A stretch of DNA of 64,000 nt from Agrostemma githago (lineage: Eukaryota > Streptophyta > Magnoliopsida > Caryophyllales > Caryophyllaceae), in assembly GCA_958450325.1 (NCBI GenBank), contig OY288244.1, positions 36,393,424-36,457,423 on the forward strand, read 5' to 3'. Numbering within the stretch: the stretch's first letter is position 1; each line of letters starts with the position of its first letter. Below the pieces are notes generated by a model. The model had not been told where the DNA came from and did not search any database. It worked only from the letters and a program-made list of their open reading frames with translations. Below are positions 1 to 10,337 of this stretch, piece by piece. The translations under genes were made by a program, and so were the position numbers.

Positions 1-2131
1 TCTCCTTTGCCCATTCTCCCTTGGCCTGATCAAAAGCCGACTGTGCCTGGTCAAAAGCCGACTTTGCCTGTAACAGCTGCTCCTCCAAAACAGCCACCCT
101 TCCCTTCAAATGCCCCATCTCAGCCAAAGATATGTTAGCACGGTCCAATGATTGACGGCTCTCCTGCAGGTCGGCCCCCAGCTTGGCAACTTCCTTCACA
201 GCCATCTCCCCCTGCACCCTCCAGTTATCAGCCTGCCTCTTGGCCTCCTCCAGTTTGTCCTTCAAGGAGCTTATCAAGGCAGCGTCCCTCTCTACCATAG
301 CCAGGCGGTCAGGAGGAGGAGCCCCAGGGGTAACTGTTAGCTCTTCATCGCTCAGACGGCTGAGAGCTGCCAGTTCTGCAGAGGCCAACATAACCTTGGA
401 GGTGCGTTGGATATATTGAAGCACTTGGTGGGAAGTAGAAGTTACCATCTTTGTAAGGTGGTCAGCCAGGACAGCCCCAGAGTCAGAAAGTAGGCCCGAA
501 ACGTCCACGCTATCCCCAGCCGTGTAGTGAAACTCCACATTCTCCTCTGGGAAGGGAACGCTCGAAGGCTCACGAGCAGGGCGTTTTGCATCCGGGGTAG
601 AGACATCTGCCTCCAAATCCACCACATCAGCGCTGGGGGGCTCCCTCTCTCTTTTTCTCCTCACTTCCAAGGGAGTACTCTCCCCGGTCCCCTCCGAGTC
701 TCCAGGCTGCGTTCCCTGCGAGATCTGAGGGCCAGCTGAAGAAGCACCCTGCTTCTGGCCAGGGGAAGGAGTAGCCCCTGAGGTAACCTCCGCTTCCCCC
801 TCATGAATGCTGGGAGTAGGAGTCGCCGGCTTCGATGAAGGCAGCCGGGGAGGAAGAGGCAATCTTCGACCTGCAGCGAAGTCTTTCACGAGCTTCATCA
901 AGGCCTTACTTCCTTTCTTAAAGTTTGGCGGAAGAGAAGGGCGCTTTGAAAGAACGTGCAATTCCTCGCTCAGGCCTAGCCTTCTGACCTGCTTCTTGGT
1001 CCAGGTCCAAGAATAGGAATCTGCAGAAAAGGAGAGGTGATCATTTAAAAAGCAGGGAGAGATGAAATCCCTGGAAAACCGCGACAACAAGAAAACCCTA
1101 GAACTACCTTCAAGGCCACGAATCAGGCCCATGGGAAGCAGGTACTCGTCAGTAGTGATAAGCTCCACGTGAGGGAGCCAGAAAACAGGGCAAAAGTTCC
1201 CATGTTTGTCCGCCACGATCTCAAATTTTTCAATCAGAATCTTCTCCTTGTTGGTCAGCCTGACCTCCAGAGCCTTCCCCCCGACGCGAGGATGATACTC
1301 CTCACGCGTCTCCATGCGAGTGTGGACATGATTCCTAAAGTGTCTGGGAATCTTCCACCCCGTCGCACTGTGGACGTATATGAAGTTGTTTTTCCAATCC
1401 TTGAGACTGCTCAGGGGTGGCCATACCAGGGCGTATTTTTTCTGTCTCAGCAGAGACCAATAACCAGGGGAGCCATCCCCCCCTGATGAAGACACCATTT
1501 GAAGGCCAACCATGAAGCGAAGGGCGTCGATGTAGGGCCCCTCACCATGGAACAGGCAAGTCCAAGTGTAAGCCACTAAAGCCCTAATGGCTGTTGCAGT
1601 CAGCTGAGCTATGGCGACATTCATCCTCCTGAAAGTGTCTTCCAGGAAGGGATGCAATGGAAATCGCAGGCCAAACTCTAGGGCCTTATGAAAGACAGCT
1701 ACACACCCATCTGGGGGACAACATACTGTGTCCCTTTCCCCAGGGATCACTACAGTGTACCCCTCCCCAAAGTTGTAAAATTGCTCGATGGCCCTAGCTG
1801 CGTCGCATTCCAAGAGCAAGTCCCTATTTTTGGCCTCGGGGTAGGTCTGTAAGGGAATCACGTACTTCTCCTTGTCTAAAAAATAGGTCCTCCCTCTCTC
1901 CCTGCGGATGAGAGGACCGGCCACCCTGGCGGGGTCAACCTCCAGGGCTTCATCGTCGGAATCGATCACATCAAAGGGAGCTGGGTCAGGTGACTCAGCC
2001 CCCTCCCCCCTATAATCATCTCCCTCCCGGGGGCCAACCCTGGAGGAAGAAGCTACATCACGACGACCACCGTCGCCGCCGCTAATCCCTCCGAGCAAAG
2101 AATCGAAAGAAAGGGGGCGGGCTCGTGACAT
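1..2131 (-). CDS. PF04195-like plant transposon-associated protein with C-terminal coiled coil, 3' end beyond window
   Basis: Reading the minus strand from the ATG at 2131, I find no stop for 710 codons to the window edge, so the protein is incomplete at its C-terminus. Residues 1-75 are low complexity and acidic. About 85-270 resemble the PF04195 'putative gypsy type transposon' family: a segment around 151-162 (LEFGLRFPLHPF), then AQLTATAIRALVAY, then GYWSLLRQ (223-230) and a SLKDWKNNF stretch (242-250). About 330-560 is Pro/Ser/Thr/Glu-rich with a basic RRKRERE patch. From about 605 it is heptad-like and charged, probably a coiled coil. A possible 87-bp intron (GT at 1107 to AG at 1021, pyrimidine-rich before the AG) is a multiple of three without stops, so reading continues with or without splicing. 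A TATA box lies about 220 bp upstream and I see no earlier ATG in the leader. The family is known from plant mobile elements and its biochemical role is not established. Here it is probably an extra ORF of a Tat-like retrotransposon. Confidence 0.7.
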   Translation of the reverse strand, partial: MSRARPLSFDSLLGGISGGDGGRRDVASSSRVGPREGDDYRGEGAESPDPAPFDVIDSDDEALEVDPARVAGPLIRRERGRTYFLDKEKYVIPLQTYPEAKNRDLLLECDAARAIEQFYNFGEGYTVVIPGERDTVCCPPDGCVAVFHKALEFGLRFPLHPFLEDTFRRMNVAIAQLTATAIRALVAYTWTCLFHGEGPYIDALRFMVGLQMVSSSGGDGSPGYWSLLRQKKYALVWPPLSSLKDWKNNFIYVHSATGWKIPRHFRNHVHTRMETREEYHPRVGGKALEVRLTNKEKILIEKFEIVADKHGNFCPVFWLPHVELITTDEYLLPMGLIRGLEGSSRVFLLSRFSRDFISPCFLNDHLSFSADSYSWTWTKKQVRRLGLSEELHVLSKRPSLPPNFKKGSKALMKLVKDFAAGRRLPLPPRLPSSKPATPTPSIHEGEAEVTSGATPSPGQKQGASSAGPQISQGTQPGDSEGTGESTPLEVRRKREREPPSADVVDLEADVSTPDAKRPAREPSSVPFPEENVEFHYTAGDSVDVSGLLSDSGAVLADHLTKMVTSTSHQVLQYIQRTSKVMLASAELAALSRLSDEELTVTPGAPPPDRLAMVERDAALISSLKDKLEEAKRQADNWRVQGEMAVKEVAKLGADLQESRQSLDRANISLAEMGHLKGRVAVLEEQLLQAKSAFDQAQSAFDQAKGEWAKE
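1021..1107 (-). other. candidate 87-bp intron in the PF04195-like ORF
   Basis: On the minus strand the sequence has a GT donor (1107-1106), an A/T-rich middle with a TTTTTAAATGAT stretch, and a pyrimidine-rich acceptor ending TTTTCTGCAG at 1021. Splicing joins GAA-G to AT-TCC without changing frame. The unspliced form also stays open, so sequence alone cannot decide. Confidence 0.4.
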
Positions 2132-2349
2132 CTAGGCTATGGAAGGGAAGAAAAGAAGCGAAAGATTCAAAAAAGGAAAAAAGGGTTCTAACCTAAAAAC
2201 GCCGGTGAGGTTATCAAAGATGGCGACAAGAGATGATCCTTGCTCCTCCAAGAAAGAAACGCTTGATCGATGAAGGGAATTCAAAAAGTGTTAGGGGGGG
2301 TAAGAGTATCAAGAAGAGTAAAAGAAGATAATGAAGGGAGAGATGGGTT
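2132..2349 (-). promoter_or_regulatory. inferred 5' leader of the PF04195-like ORF
   Basis: This is the minus-strand stretch between the TATA box and the ATG at 2131. It is pyrimidine-rich and I see no ATG in it, which fits an untranslated leader of about 190 nt. The start site is inferred from TATA spacing only. Confidence 0.35.
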
Positions 2350-2357
2350 TTTATATA
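2350..2357 (-). promoter_or_regulatory. TATA box (TATATAAA) for the PF04195-like ORF
   Basis: TATATAAA on the minus strand, within CTTATATAAAAACC. Plant TATA spacing predicts a start near 2320-2325, followed by the ATG-free leader to 2131. Confidence 0.5.
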
Positions 2358-2358
2358 A

Positions 2359-2508
2359 GGGCCCAAAGAAGTTCGAAAGGCTGAACCCATGACAAAACCT
2401 GCGAAGATTTTCCACGTGTCGCGCGCTGAACACCGACTGCTCACCTTTTTCAAGAAGGGCCTCGGTAAACGGAAACGTCAGAAAGACAAGTCAATCAATG
2501 ACTCCATT

Positions 2509-2546
<38 letters not shown>

Positions 2547-2681
2547 CAAATGCGCAAAATATCCATTTCATTGAAAACACCGCAAGCGGAAAATACATCA
2601 TAAGGCATACATGAAAGAAAAATTACATAAGGCTTGGAAAAATTCCAGCCTGACAGAAATTAAAGGCCCTGCCGCGCAGGC
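2359..2681. other. non-coding spacer between the two minus-strand ORFs
   Basis: No credible ORF. It holds upstream sequence of the PF04195-like ORF, a pure A tract (2510-2544) and, from 2545 to 2681, what would be the 3' untranslated part of the small ORF ending at 2682. Confidence 0.4.
2510..2544. repeat. A35 homopolymer tract
   Basis: Thirty-five consecutive A residues on the plus strand. No flanking target-site duplication or retroposed body is apparent, so it is probably a simple repeat rather than a poly-A tail. The length may not be exact in any sequencing technology. Confidence 0.7.
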
Positions 2682-3263
2682 CTAGTCGTCCCCCAAATCT
2701 GGAGAGTAATCTCCAGGACTGCCTGGGCTCCCGAGAGCCGAACCCCAGTCCCAACTTGGGGAATCCATAAAGGGGTCAGTTGCAGCCCCATCCTCGTCCC
2801 TATCGCTCAGGCAGCCGAGGCCTTCACTGTCGTCGGAATCACGGCTGCTGTCTTCCCAATCCCTTCCAAAAGGGACGGCTCGAGAATCGTCGCAAGAACG
2901 ACAGCCTGTTTTCTTTACAGGCGAAGAAGGGCCCGACTCCAGGGAAGAGTCGGTATCAGAATTAGGGCCGAATTGTTCAGGGTGCAGCCATGGAAAACAC
3001 TCATGGCACCCCCTGTCATAGCAGCCCCCTCCCTGGGGGCAACGCCTAAATCTAGGCACGGCAGGAGGAGAGGACCTCCTAGGGCGCTTGCCCATCCTGA
3101 TAGAGGCCTTCCCTCTCCTCCGGCGAAGGCGAAGTCGGGAGCAACGGCTCCGGCGAACCGCTAAATAGGCAGCTCGTGCATATCTAAGTCGCCAAAACCC
3201 CCTGAAGATAAAGGAAACATGTTTGACTCCACGGCGCACCACACTTTTCTTAATCCAAGCCAT
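2682..3263 (-). CDS. small basic/acidic protein of unknown function, probable antisense extra ORF of a Tat-like element
   Basis: Minus-strand ORF of 193 residues from the ATG at 3263 to the TAG at 2682. An in-frame ATG at 3311 would add 16 residues, but a TATAAAA box at 3338-3332 puts the expected start near 3305, so the internal ATG followed by AWIKKSVVRRG is preferred. The first ~75 residues are very basic, with several RR/RRRR runs. The middle has a Cys/His cluster (CPQGGGCYDRGCHEC) that might bind metal. The last ~90 residues are strongly acidic and Ser/Asp-rich, ending SPDLGDD. I see no membrane segment and recognise no family. Extra ORFs antisense to the element, placed between pol and the 3' LTR, are known from Tat-lineage elements such as Grande and Retand. 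Size and position here fit that pattern. Function unknown. Confidence 0.55.
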   Translation of the reverse strand: MAWIKKSVVRRGVKHVSFIFRGFWRLRYARAAYLAVRRSRCSRLRLRRRRGKASIRMGKRPRRSSPPAVPRFRRCPQGGGCYDRGCHECFPWLHPEQFGPNSDTDSSLESGPSSPVKKTGCRSCDDSRAVPFGRDWEDSSRDSDDSEGLGCLSDRDEDGAATDPFMDSPSWDWGSALGSPGSPGDYSPDLGDD

Positions 3264-3331
3264 GTTTAAAAGTGAAGAAAATGGAGAGATGGAAAGTGGA
3301 ATGAAGCACAAGTGATCAAGAAAGCTGAAGA

Positions 3332-3338
3332 TTTTATA
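3332..3338 (-). promoter_or_regulatory. TATA box (TATAAAA) for the small antisense ORF
   Basis: TATAAAA on the minus strand, 69 bp above the ATG at 3263. A start near 3305 would give a leader of about 40 nt. Confidence 0.5.
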
Positions 3339-3967
3339 CTAAGGTGAACTCCGCATTAATAAGCGCTCCAACCACCCTGGGAGGAGAACCGCCAATCAGG
3401 AACTCCACACGTTTCCCCAAAATCCGCCCAGAAGAAAAGAGCAATCATTACGGGAGTATTCTTGCCTCTTTGCATTCCTGACAGGAACAGTACAAAGTTC
3501 CATGGGGAAGGCGCGAAGCATTAAATGCTGCGACAGACATGGAAGTCAACCCCCCCTCCAAGCAAGGATCGCCAGCAGAGGAAAAGTCTCACTTCCCTCC
3601 TACTGACGAGGGCCAATTGATTGGGGGTGGGCAGCCTGACAGTCAACCGCCTGCTATGCAGGCCCCGGGGCAATTCCTGTCGAAGAGTCGAAAGACCAGC
3701 CCCCGGCAAGAACCAAGAATAAAGCATGAAAACGTTAAGTTGGCCGTCAGCCGCCGAGAGCACCGGCCAATGCAGCCTGCCAAGGCTCGGCAGCCCCCCA
3801 CTTGGAGACTGTCTGCCCTGGGGAAATCCCTGGCCGACAGGGCCATAAACCCCAGGGGCCCTCCTGTCATTTTGCCTAAGGTAATTGGGAATGGATGGAT
3901 GGGAAGCCGCCACTTGTCACTCTCCCATCCAACCATTCCTCTTCCTCTTCTCTCTCTTGTGGGAAGG

Positions 3968-3975
3968 TATAAATA
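3968..3975 (+). promoter_or_regulatory. TATA box (TATAAATA) of the Tat-like LTR
   Basis: TATAAATA on the plus strand, followed by a CT-rich leader and the TGACTTAGGCATCGGAG motif about 110 bp downstream. It points opposite to the two ORF promoters nearby. Confidence 0.55.
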
Positions 3976-4297
3976 CCTCCCCATTTCCCACATGAGAGGG
4001 GTTGGATTTTCTCTCTCTAGACTCTTACTCCTAAAACGCCACCTAGTTCCTCACGAGCTAGGTTCGTCAAGGCATTTCACGGACTGACTTAGGCATCGGA
4101 GAGGGTTTCCTCGGACAACCTCTGAGGCCCTGTGCGTTCATTGTGCAGGGAGCAGGCCACTTCCGCCGGGAAGGTCCGATCTAAGGAGTGAGAGAAAGGG
4201 GAGACCAAGGGAAGTCAAACGATCAGTTGTTCGCAATTAACCCGATTATACAGCCCGGATCCTAGGCCGGGTGAATTGTTTCCGTGACCGGAACAAA

Positions 4298-5066
4298 TTG
4301 TATTACCGACGCGGTGGTGATATGCTAACTAGGTAAGGTTATCCTTACTCAGTTTACGTTGTATGTATGCATATTGTATGATATGTAATGGTATAATGGT
4401 GATATTGAGATTGCGGATGTGTGCCTAGTGAGATTTGCGGCTGTGTGCCTATTGAAATTTTGGCTGTGTGCCTACTGAGAGAAGCTAGCTAGGACTAGCT
4501 AGGCCCGGTTGATCTCGGGACCTTCCCTAATGTTTCCTCCTAGGAGAGCCTAGGAGGGGTGTGCACACTCGGACTGACGGGGCGTGACTGCGGTCGCGAT
4601 AGATAATACGAATGATGATGATGATGATACTGATACTGATGTTTGTGATGTTGGTTGTACTAATGTTATTTAATGTTATTTTAAACTGACCTGGTGTGTA
4701 CGTCTGACGTGTCTGTGATGATCTGATTGATATTTCCGATCAATTGGGGAGCAGTCTATAATGCAGGTTATGTATATTATGATGTGTTTGGATGCTGGGA
4801 TACATGTACGGGAATGGGGTGAGCGCGACTTATGAGTCCAGACGTAGTACGGGTGAATGCATAGGCATTCCCATTTTTATAGAAGGTGTAGCTTCCGCTG
4901 TATAACCAGAGCTGTAATAGTTAATGAGTTGTAATATTAAATCATATGACTGGTTTGGCATTCCGTATTGTATTGTAATGAACTACTACCTCGGGAACCG
5001 AGATGATAACATCCTTAGTTACTTGGGAATGTCTGGTAAGGCTCCTGGGTAAATGGGGGTGTTACA
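4298..5066. mobile_element. LTR-like segment ending GGTGTTACA
   Basis: Non-coding. It ends GGGGGTGTTACA, the mirror of the TGTAACACCC terminus used by the LTRs across the window. It shares the short motif AGGAGGGGTGTGCAC (about 4552-4566) with the LARD-like LTRs. Either it is a fragment of another Tekay-like LTR into which the Tat-like element inserted, or it belongs to the same composite. It abuts internal sequence of the array at 5067, which continues the sequence seen unbroken at 14386 in another unit. The block 1-5066 is therefore an insertion into the array, with its left flank outside the window. Confidence 0.4.
4413..4484 (+). repeat. 24-bp minisatellite, three copies
   Basis: Three imperfect adjacent copies of a 24-bp unit containing GTGTGCCTA, differing at a few positions. 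Confidence 0.75.
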
Positions 5067-5099
5067 TTATCAAACTTGAACATACAAAATAGTTTTGAC
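5067..5099 (-). mobile_element. LARD-like internal region, 33-bp piece between two insertions
   Basis: Matches the internal region at 14386 onwards. It is flanked on the left by the GC-rich block and on the right by the solo LTR. Its last five bases, TTGAC, are the left copy of the solo-LTR target-site duplication. Confidence 0.8.
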
Positions 5100-7944
5100 T
5101 ATAACACCTCTATTTTTTATAAATTAAATTTGTATTCATATTCTTATTTTGTTTGCGATTTAACTCGTAATCCATTTTAATTCTTCTCTGATTAATTTTT
5201 AATTCATCTTGAATTCCTAAAATCTTTATTTTAGCTCGAATTTCTATTTCCAACTCGAAACTCGTTAAAACGTTTTATTATTTCTTCGAGAAATTATTTT
5301 ATTAAACTTTCATTGAAAAATTATCATTTTGCTTTCGATAAATCAATTTAATTCATTTTCGTTGAAAACTATTTATTCGTCGAGAAACTCAATTTCCTTA
5401 CAAACAATTATTTAAACTTGAGATTGACCCATTTGATTTCTCTAGTCAACTAATTATTTTTATCAACTTCGAACCTGACCCAAATATTTAATGTTACGAC
5501 AAAATAATATTTTAGCCCATCTCGAAGTTTGGGCCTAATTCTTTTCTCATGCGATTTTAACCCAATTTATTTGTAAGCCAATTATTTATTTTTACTAATG
5601 ATTTCGATCAAATCGTAAATTATTTTCCAACCCAAATCGAGTCCGTTACCTCGTCATACTAGATGAGTCACTAAAATATATTTTATTAATTTAAGCACTT
5701 GTTTTTATTTATCCTAATTGTACTCAACTGCTTTCTATCTCTACTTCTCTCTCTAGTGGTTGTTGTTACCTTATTTACTCCATTCTTTTTATAATCCCCA
5801 AACTCTTCAATTACTCTTTCTTCATTGTACATAAAACTCATCCTTCTTCAATTCCGTTTAATTACGTTATTGCTGCTCAGTCTGTTACGTATCTCTTCTC
5901 CTTCGTTCATTCTAATCCGAGGGTAATTTAATTAATTACTCTTATTCTCCATCTCGTTTCCCTCTTTCTAATCCCTTCTTATGTGGTTCTAATACCATAT
6001 GTTTTGATTTTTCGTAGGCTATCGTGCTAGATCCGAGGAAGACAGTTATTTTATTAATTTGAATCTCGATGGAGGTAACACATGATGGCATGACTCGGTA
6101 TTGCATGATATATATGGTGTAGTTGCTTGTAGTATCGTTTTAAATCGAATTTTATAAATATGTTTACTATATTATTAAGATGATATGTTTCAATCTTCTA
6201 AAAATTATTATAGGGCCGAGACTAAAACATATGAATAAGAAAATTAATTTCTTAATTTTTCGTGATTTTTAATATGAATTATCAAATTGAAAGTTTTATT
6301 GTTTTTAGTAAAGTTACAGCATGTTTTCGAATCTGTTACTACTTTTGTACGATTTTTACTCCTGTTTACAGATCTTATTTTCAAAAAGTTTGAAAAGAGA
6401 CTAATATATTTTTTAAGTCTTTTATACGTCTGTTAAATTTCGTAAATTATTTCCAAGTAGTTTCGTCACAACAAATCATTTATGAAACTGTGACGGATTA
6501 GTTTGCGAATCTGTCAGTTGTTGTAAAACCTAATTTAAAACCTATGATAAACTTTGAATTTAATTTTAGTAATTTACGTACATTAACTTTAAAGAGTCTA
6601 GTTAATGTTTCTAATTGGATTTGTTTTAAAATAAAATATTAAATGTCTTTTATTAAAGAAATACTATCGGGTGTCGGATTCTGACAGTTTATAAAACTAC
6701 GAAACAAAACCCCTGTTAAGTTAAGAATTTAGATTTTCTCCAGAAACAAGAGTTGTAGTTAAGCTTTTAAAGTTTTCAACCTCACTGATTTTATATCGTT
6801 TTGATTTTTAATGATTTAATTATGAATTTTATAGTAAGACAGTGCAAATCTAAAAAATCTGTAAATTTGTAATCTATTACTTTTAATTACTTAAACTCCA
6901 ACCTTTTGAGAAATAATTATGATTTTTACTTTCTTTGACTTTTAATCATTAATTATACATTTATCTAATAAATATAATGTTTATGTCTCAAGGCCTAATA
7001 TTAAATATTTTATATAACTCATATGTTAAACGCTTTCAAATTATATTAATACCTATTTTGGAAAGTTACTATTTGAAGAAAGTTTCTATCTTTGGAAAGT
7101 TACTATTTTGGGAATATTTAAGATATCTTCGGATAAAATATTTATTGGTTTGAATATGGAATAACGTTGGAAATGAGAATGTACAGTATATAAGTCTAGG
7201 ATATGTTGGTTGTTATCATCAGCTATATGGTCAGTGTATTTGCGTCAGGGATACATTGATTGTCGAACTGGGTATCGTTTATGCTCAGGAGTCATGCGCA
7301 TGTACTTAGGCTAGGACCTCGCTGAACGCAGTCCTATTATAGTTTGAGTTGTCTGGTGAGAGGGCTTAGGAGTCGCTTCGTGGGCACTGAGTTCCTTAAC
7401 CAGTGAGGCTTAGGGGTCGCTTCGTGGGCACTAAGTTACACTTCGGTGTTGTTTTGACATATCTCTAGTAGTAAAAGCTGTACTTATCATCGGTTTTTTT
7501 ATTCCATTATTCGTTTTGATGCCGTCAGGCTGCTGAATTGTTTTCTGGTTTTGAATCTATTTTGATACATATAATGTTTTGAGTTTTAATCTATTTTCTT
7601 ATATTATGCTTCTATTGCTTATATATTATGTATTATGGCTGGGAGAACTGCCTGAGTTACTCCCCACTGAATTGTGGCTGTTATGTTTATAACATGACAG
7701 GTATTCTTTGTTCCAGGGTTTGGTGTGCGCTAGCAAGTGGCATGGATCCTACTCTGCTTTAATTATGTTTGTTTATGGATTGTTAAACCCATGTGAATGA
7801 TCTTTATTTTTAGCCCTTTTGTAAAAAGTGGCCTTTGTATTGACTGACCGTTCTTTTTCTAAAATATAGAACATCAGTGTGTTTTAATCCCAAATCTACA
7901 GTGTTTCCGCCACTGTATTGCGTTAGAATTTATAGGGGATTACA
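5100..7944 (+). mobile_element. solo LTR (2.85 kb) of a related gypsy-type family, copy 1
   Basis: Starts TATAACACC (a decayed TGTAACACC) and ends GGGGATTACA, flanked by TTGAC on both sides (5095-5099, 7945-7949). No internal sequence, primer site or purine tract adjoins it, so it is a solo LTR left by LTR-LTR recombination. Its last ~330 bp resemble the larger LTR family: a block at 7636-7702 and a terminal hairpin at 7898-7916. No ORF of note. It lies opposite in orientation to its host array unit. Confidence 0.85.
7636..7702 (+). promoter_or_regulatory. block conserved between two LTR families
   Basis: A GGCTGGGAGAAC segment, CTCCCCACT, then GTGGCTGTTATGTTT-TAACATGACAGG occur in the same order here and in the LARD-like LTRs (for example 29961-30033), although most of the surrounding LTR differs. 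Possibly a promoter or R-region element. The role is inferred. Confidence 0.4.
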
Positions 7945-8512
7945 TTGACAATGCTAAAACGCTTTACATACTAATCCTGTAGAAATTGAAGTAGTATTTG
8001 GAAATATGAAAGTCTTCATAAAATTTCGATTGCTTGAAAATCAAAAGTTGAAATAATTTCGAAATACTTCAAAATAAATTATTAAAGCATTTCGAAACAA
8101 AACTAAATATAAATATCAACCAAAGATAAAACAGAAGTGAAGTATAAAGTTCTCAAATTATAATTCAAATATGTTAAATTTCACAATATCCGAAAAGTTT
8201 AAGTAAGTCAAACTTTTTATAAAATAGGTAGTTCGAAAAATGGTTAACGGGTAAATAGAACAATGATAGATAATAAATTAAAATAAGAGTTTTCAAAATC
8301 GATAAAGGTCGAAGGGATTCGCAGCATATGCGGTAATAGAATTCAAGAGAAGCAGAAAGGAAGACGGAGTTGAGAATCAAAAAGAACTATCAAGGATTAT
8401 AGAAGAAATTAATCATCTAAAGATCCCTAGCACGACTCTCACAAACACGTATTCGTAATTGGCCCATCAAATAACGCTAAGTCCAATATCGGCACAGGGT
8501 GGTCCTACTCAA

Positions 8513-8580
8513 TCTACCACCTCCAAAATTATCAATTGTCACCGCCTCCAAAATTATCAATTGTCACCACCTCCAAAATT
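8513..8580. repeat. 25-bp tandem repeat, about three copies, in the internal region
   Basis: The unit CACCGCCTCCAAAATTATCAATTGT recurs with single-base changes (CACCACC in places). Equivalent arrays lie near 14988-15050, 22785-22855, 56458-56523 and 62926-62990, while the diverged internal region has one copy (about 32060). Confidence 0.75.
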
Positions 8581-10337
8581 AAGTCTTACATACTTATATA
8601 ATCTTTCAATTAGTATGGTAAGAATCCTCAAATGATTTAGACTAATCCATTAATTACGATTCCAGCGGTTATCAAAACATATCCAAACTCGTAATCATTA
8701 AGGCTCATAAATTCAAAGCTCATAAGGTATAAACTCGAGTTATACTTCTAATTTCTCGAGTAAGGAACACTAAATAAAATCCACCAATTAACAATGCTCG
8801 AGTACGAAATCTTCAAAAATGATCACCAACATATTTATAATGCCACAAGTACAGAAGTTGGGAAAGTACAACAAGTCCTCAAACATGCTCAAACCTATAG
8901 GTAATGGCACAGACACTCACATCTTCGAACACGTCATTCGACTAAGGTTTCTGAGAATTCCACCAAATTTCATATCGTAACAGCAAAACCACCAAAATAT
9001 TACCTCAACGAAGCCACAATCTCGTTGGTCTAATGGTTTTGAACTATAAATCCATCAAGATGATTCGCATTAAGTATTCCTCAAAACAACGCGATAAATA
9101 CAACCTCTAATTGTAACATGTTTCTCCTTTTCATGGTTAACAACAATCTATCCAAGTTAGATCAATCAACTCCAAAGTTCATAGGTTACTACCTTAAACA
9201 ACGATCAACGATCTAATCCTTAAGAAACACGGGTAATCTATGTCAACCAAAATTTCTAACGATATTAATGAAAACCTTCGATGGTACCACAACACTCAGG
9301 TTAACACTTTAAACAGTACTCTATGATCCCAAATATTCATAATTCATCCATCAAATAAGCATTAGGTAAGAATCCCAAGTAATATTATCAGTTACACTTA
9401 GTTCGGTTCTAGGTTAGCTAGGTACTAGGTATCCATCAAATATGATATACTCTTGCTACTTCAATAGATTATTCAACTTTAAGTCCTCCAAATAATCAAG
9501 TAACCTATAACCCAAGGTTCAAAATCTTAAGTACCAACCTAATTCCATTAATTGACAATTTATCATTCAAATCGATCCTCAAAAGCTTACTAAGATAGAT
9601 AACAAGGTATAACTCACAATTCTCAAACCATGAACAAGGGTTGACCAAACCTCAAACATCTATAACTTTTCACGGGTTCACTAAGACAAAATTCGGTCTA
9701 ACCAAAGAATCTCAAGAGAAAGATGGTAGAGTAGAAGATTATAACAAGGATTCATCAAGCGGATGAAGAAGAGAATATAAAAGAGAAGAATGAGAAGAAG
9801 TAGAGGAAGGAAGAAAAGAGTCGATGACCCTATATTACTAAGTTCTGGAACCAGAGGATAATCTTCGGGCCTCCAGAGTTAACGAGGGATCCAAATGGAT
9901 TACTTCATCTTCTTGTAGAGGAACGAGCACACAAGTCTTGGTACGCTACATCTGGATCTACTACGACATCATGGAACAAGAATCTACTCTTAATCATCTT
10001 GCCTGGAGCTTAAGTAAACTGAACCGGAGCTAAAAGTCACCATCGACATCTTTCTTGGAGCACCAAGTTGTTCACTTGAGTCAGCAGGCGTTGAGAGTTC
10101 TAAGACGGTCTTGTCGCGATCTGGAGCAGCATCCTATCAACATCTTGTTCATTCGTCTTCTTCCAACAAAAGCAACAAATATTCAATGTTAATCATTGAG
10201 TTCAGGAACAGATAATCTTAACAGTTAAGTCCTTATCTGTTTCTACCCATTTTTAACAATATATTTTTTTTATTTACTGTTTAAATAATTTACTGATATT
10301 TTCCCTAATTTCAGGTGTAAGCGTCGGGAGCAGTGAT

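Larger units (their letters stand above)
1..4297 (+). mobile_element. GC-rich Tat-like Ty3/gypsy element, 3' part with LTR and two antisense ORFs (ends approximate)
   Basis: The block is far richer in GC than the rest of the window. Its right part (about 3480-4297) has LTR-like features on the plus strand: a TATAAATA box, then a leader with the TGACTTAGGCATCGGAG motif and an alternating G/C-rich stretch typical of Tat/Ogre/Retand-type LTRs, ending near CCGGAACA (about 4297). The LTR start is not certain; TG starts near 3478 and 3637 are both possible. The two ORFs at its left run antisense. No gag, protease, reverse transcriptase or integrase is in view, so the coding body would lie left of the window. 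A Tat assignment rests on motif style, not alignment. Confidence 0.45.

Noticed and set aside
152..1486. Several plus-strand ORFs of 60-105 aa
   Set aside because: They are shadows opposite the long minus-strand ORF, which has coherent domains.
1440..1500. Apparent frameshift in the PF04195-like ORF
   Set aside because: A first reading gave a stop after VIGLC. Recounting shows seven G residues on the minus strand, and the frame continues as GDGSPGYWSLLRQ.
2510..2544. Poly-A tail of a retroposed gene or SINE
   Set aside because: No body with A/B boxes and no flanking direct repeats were found. A simple homopolymer is more likely.
3539..4087. 182-aa plus-strand ORF
   Set aside because: It runs through the LTR promoter and leader, has no recognisable motif, and is explained by high GC content.
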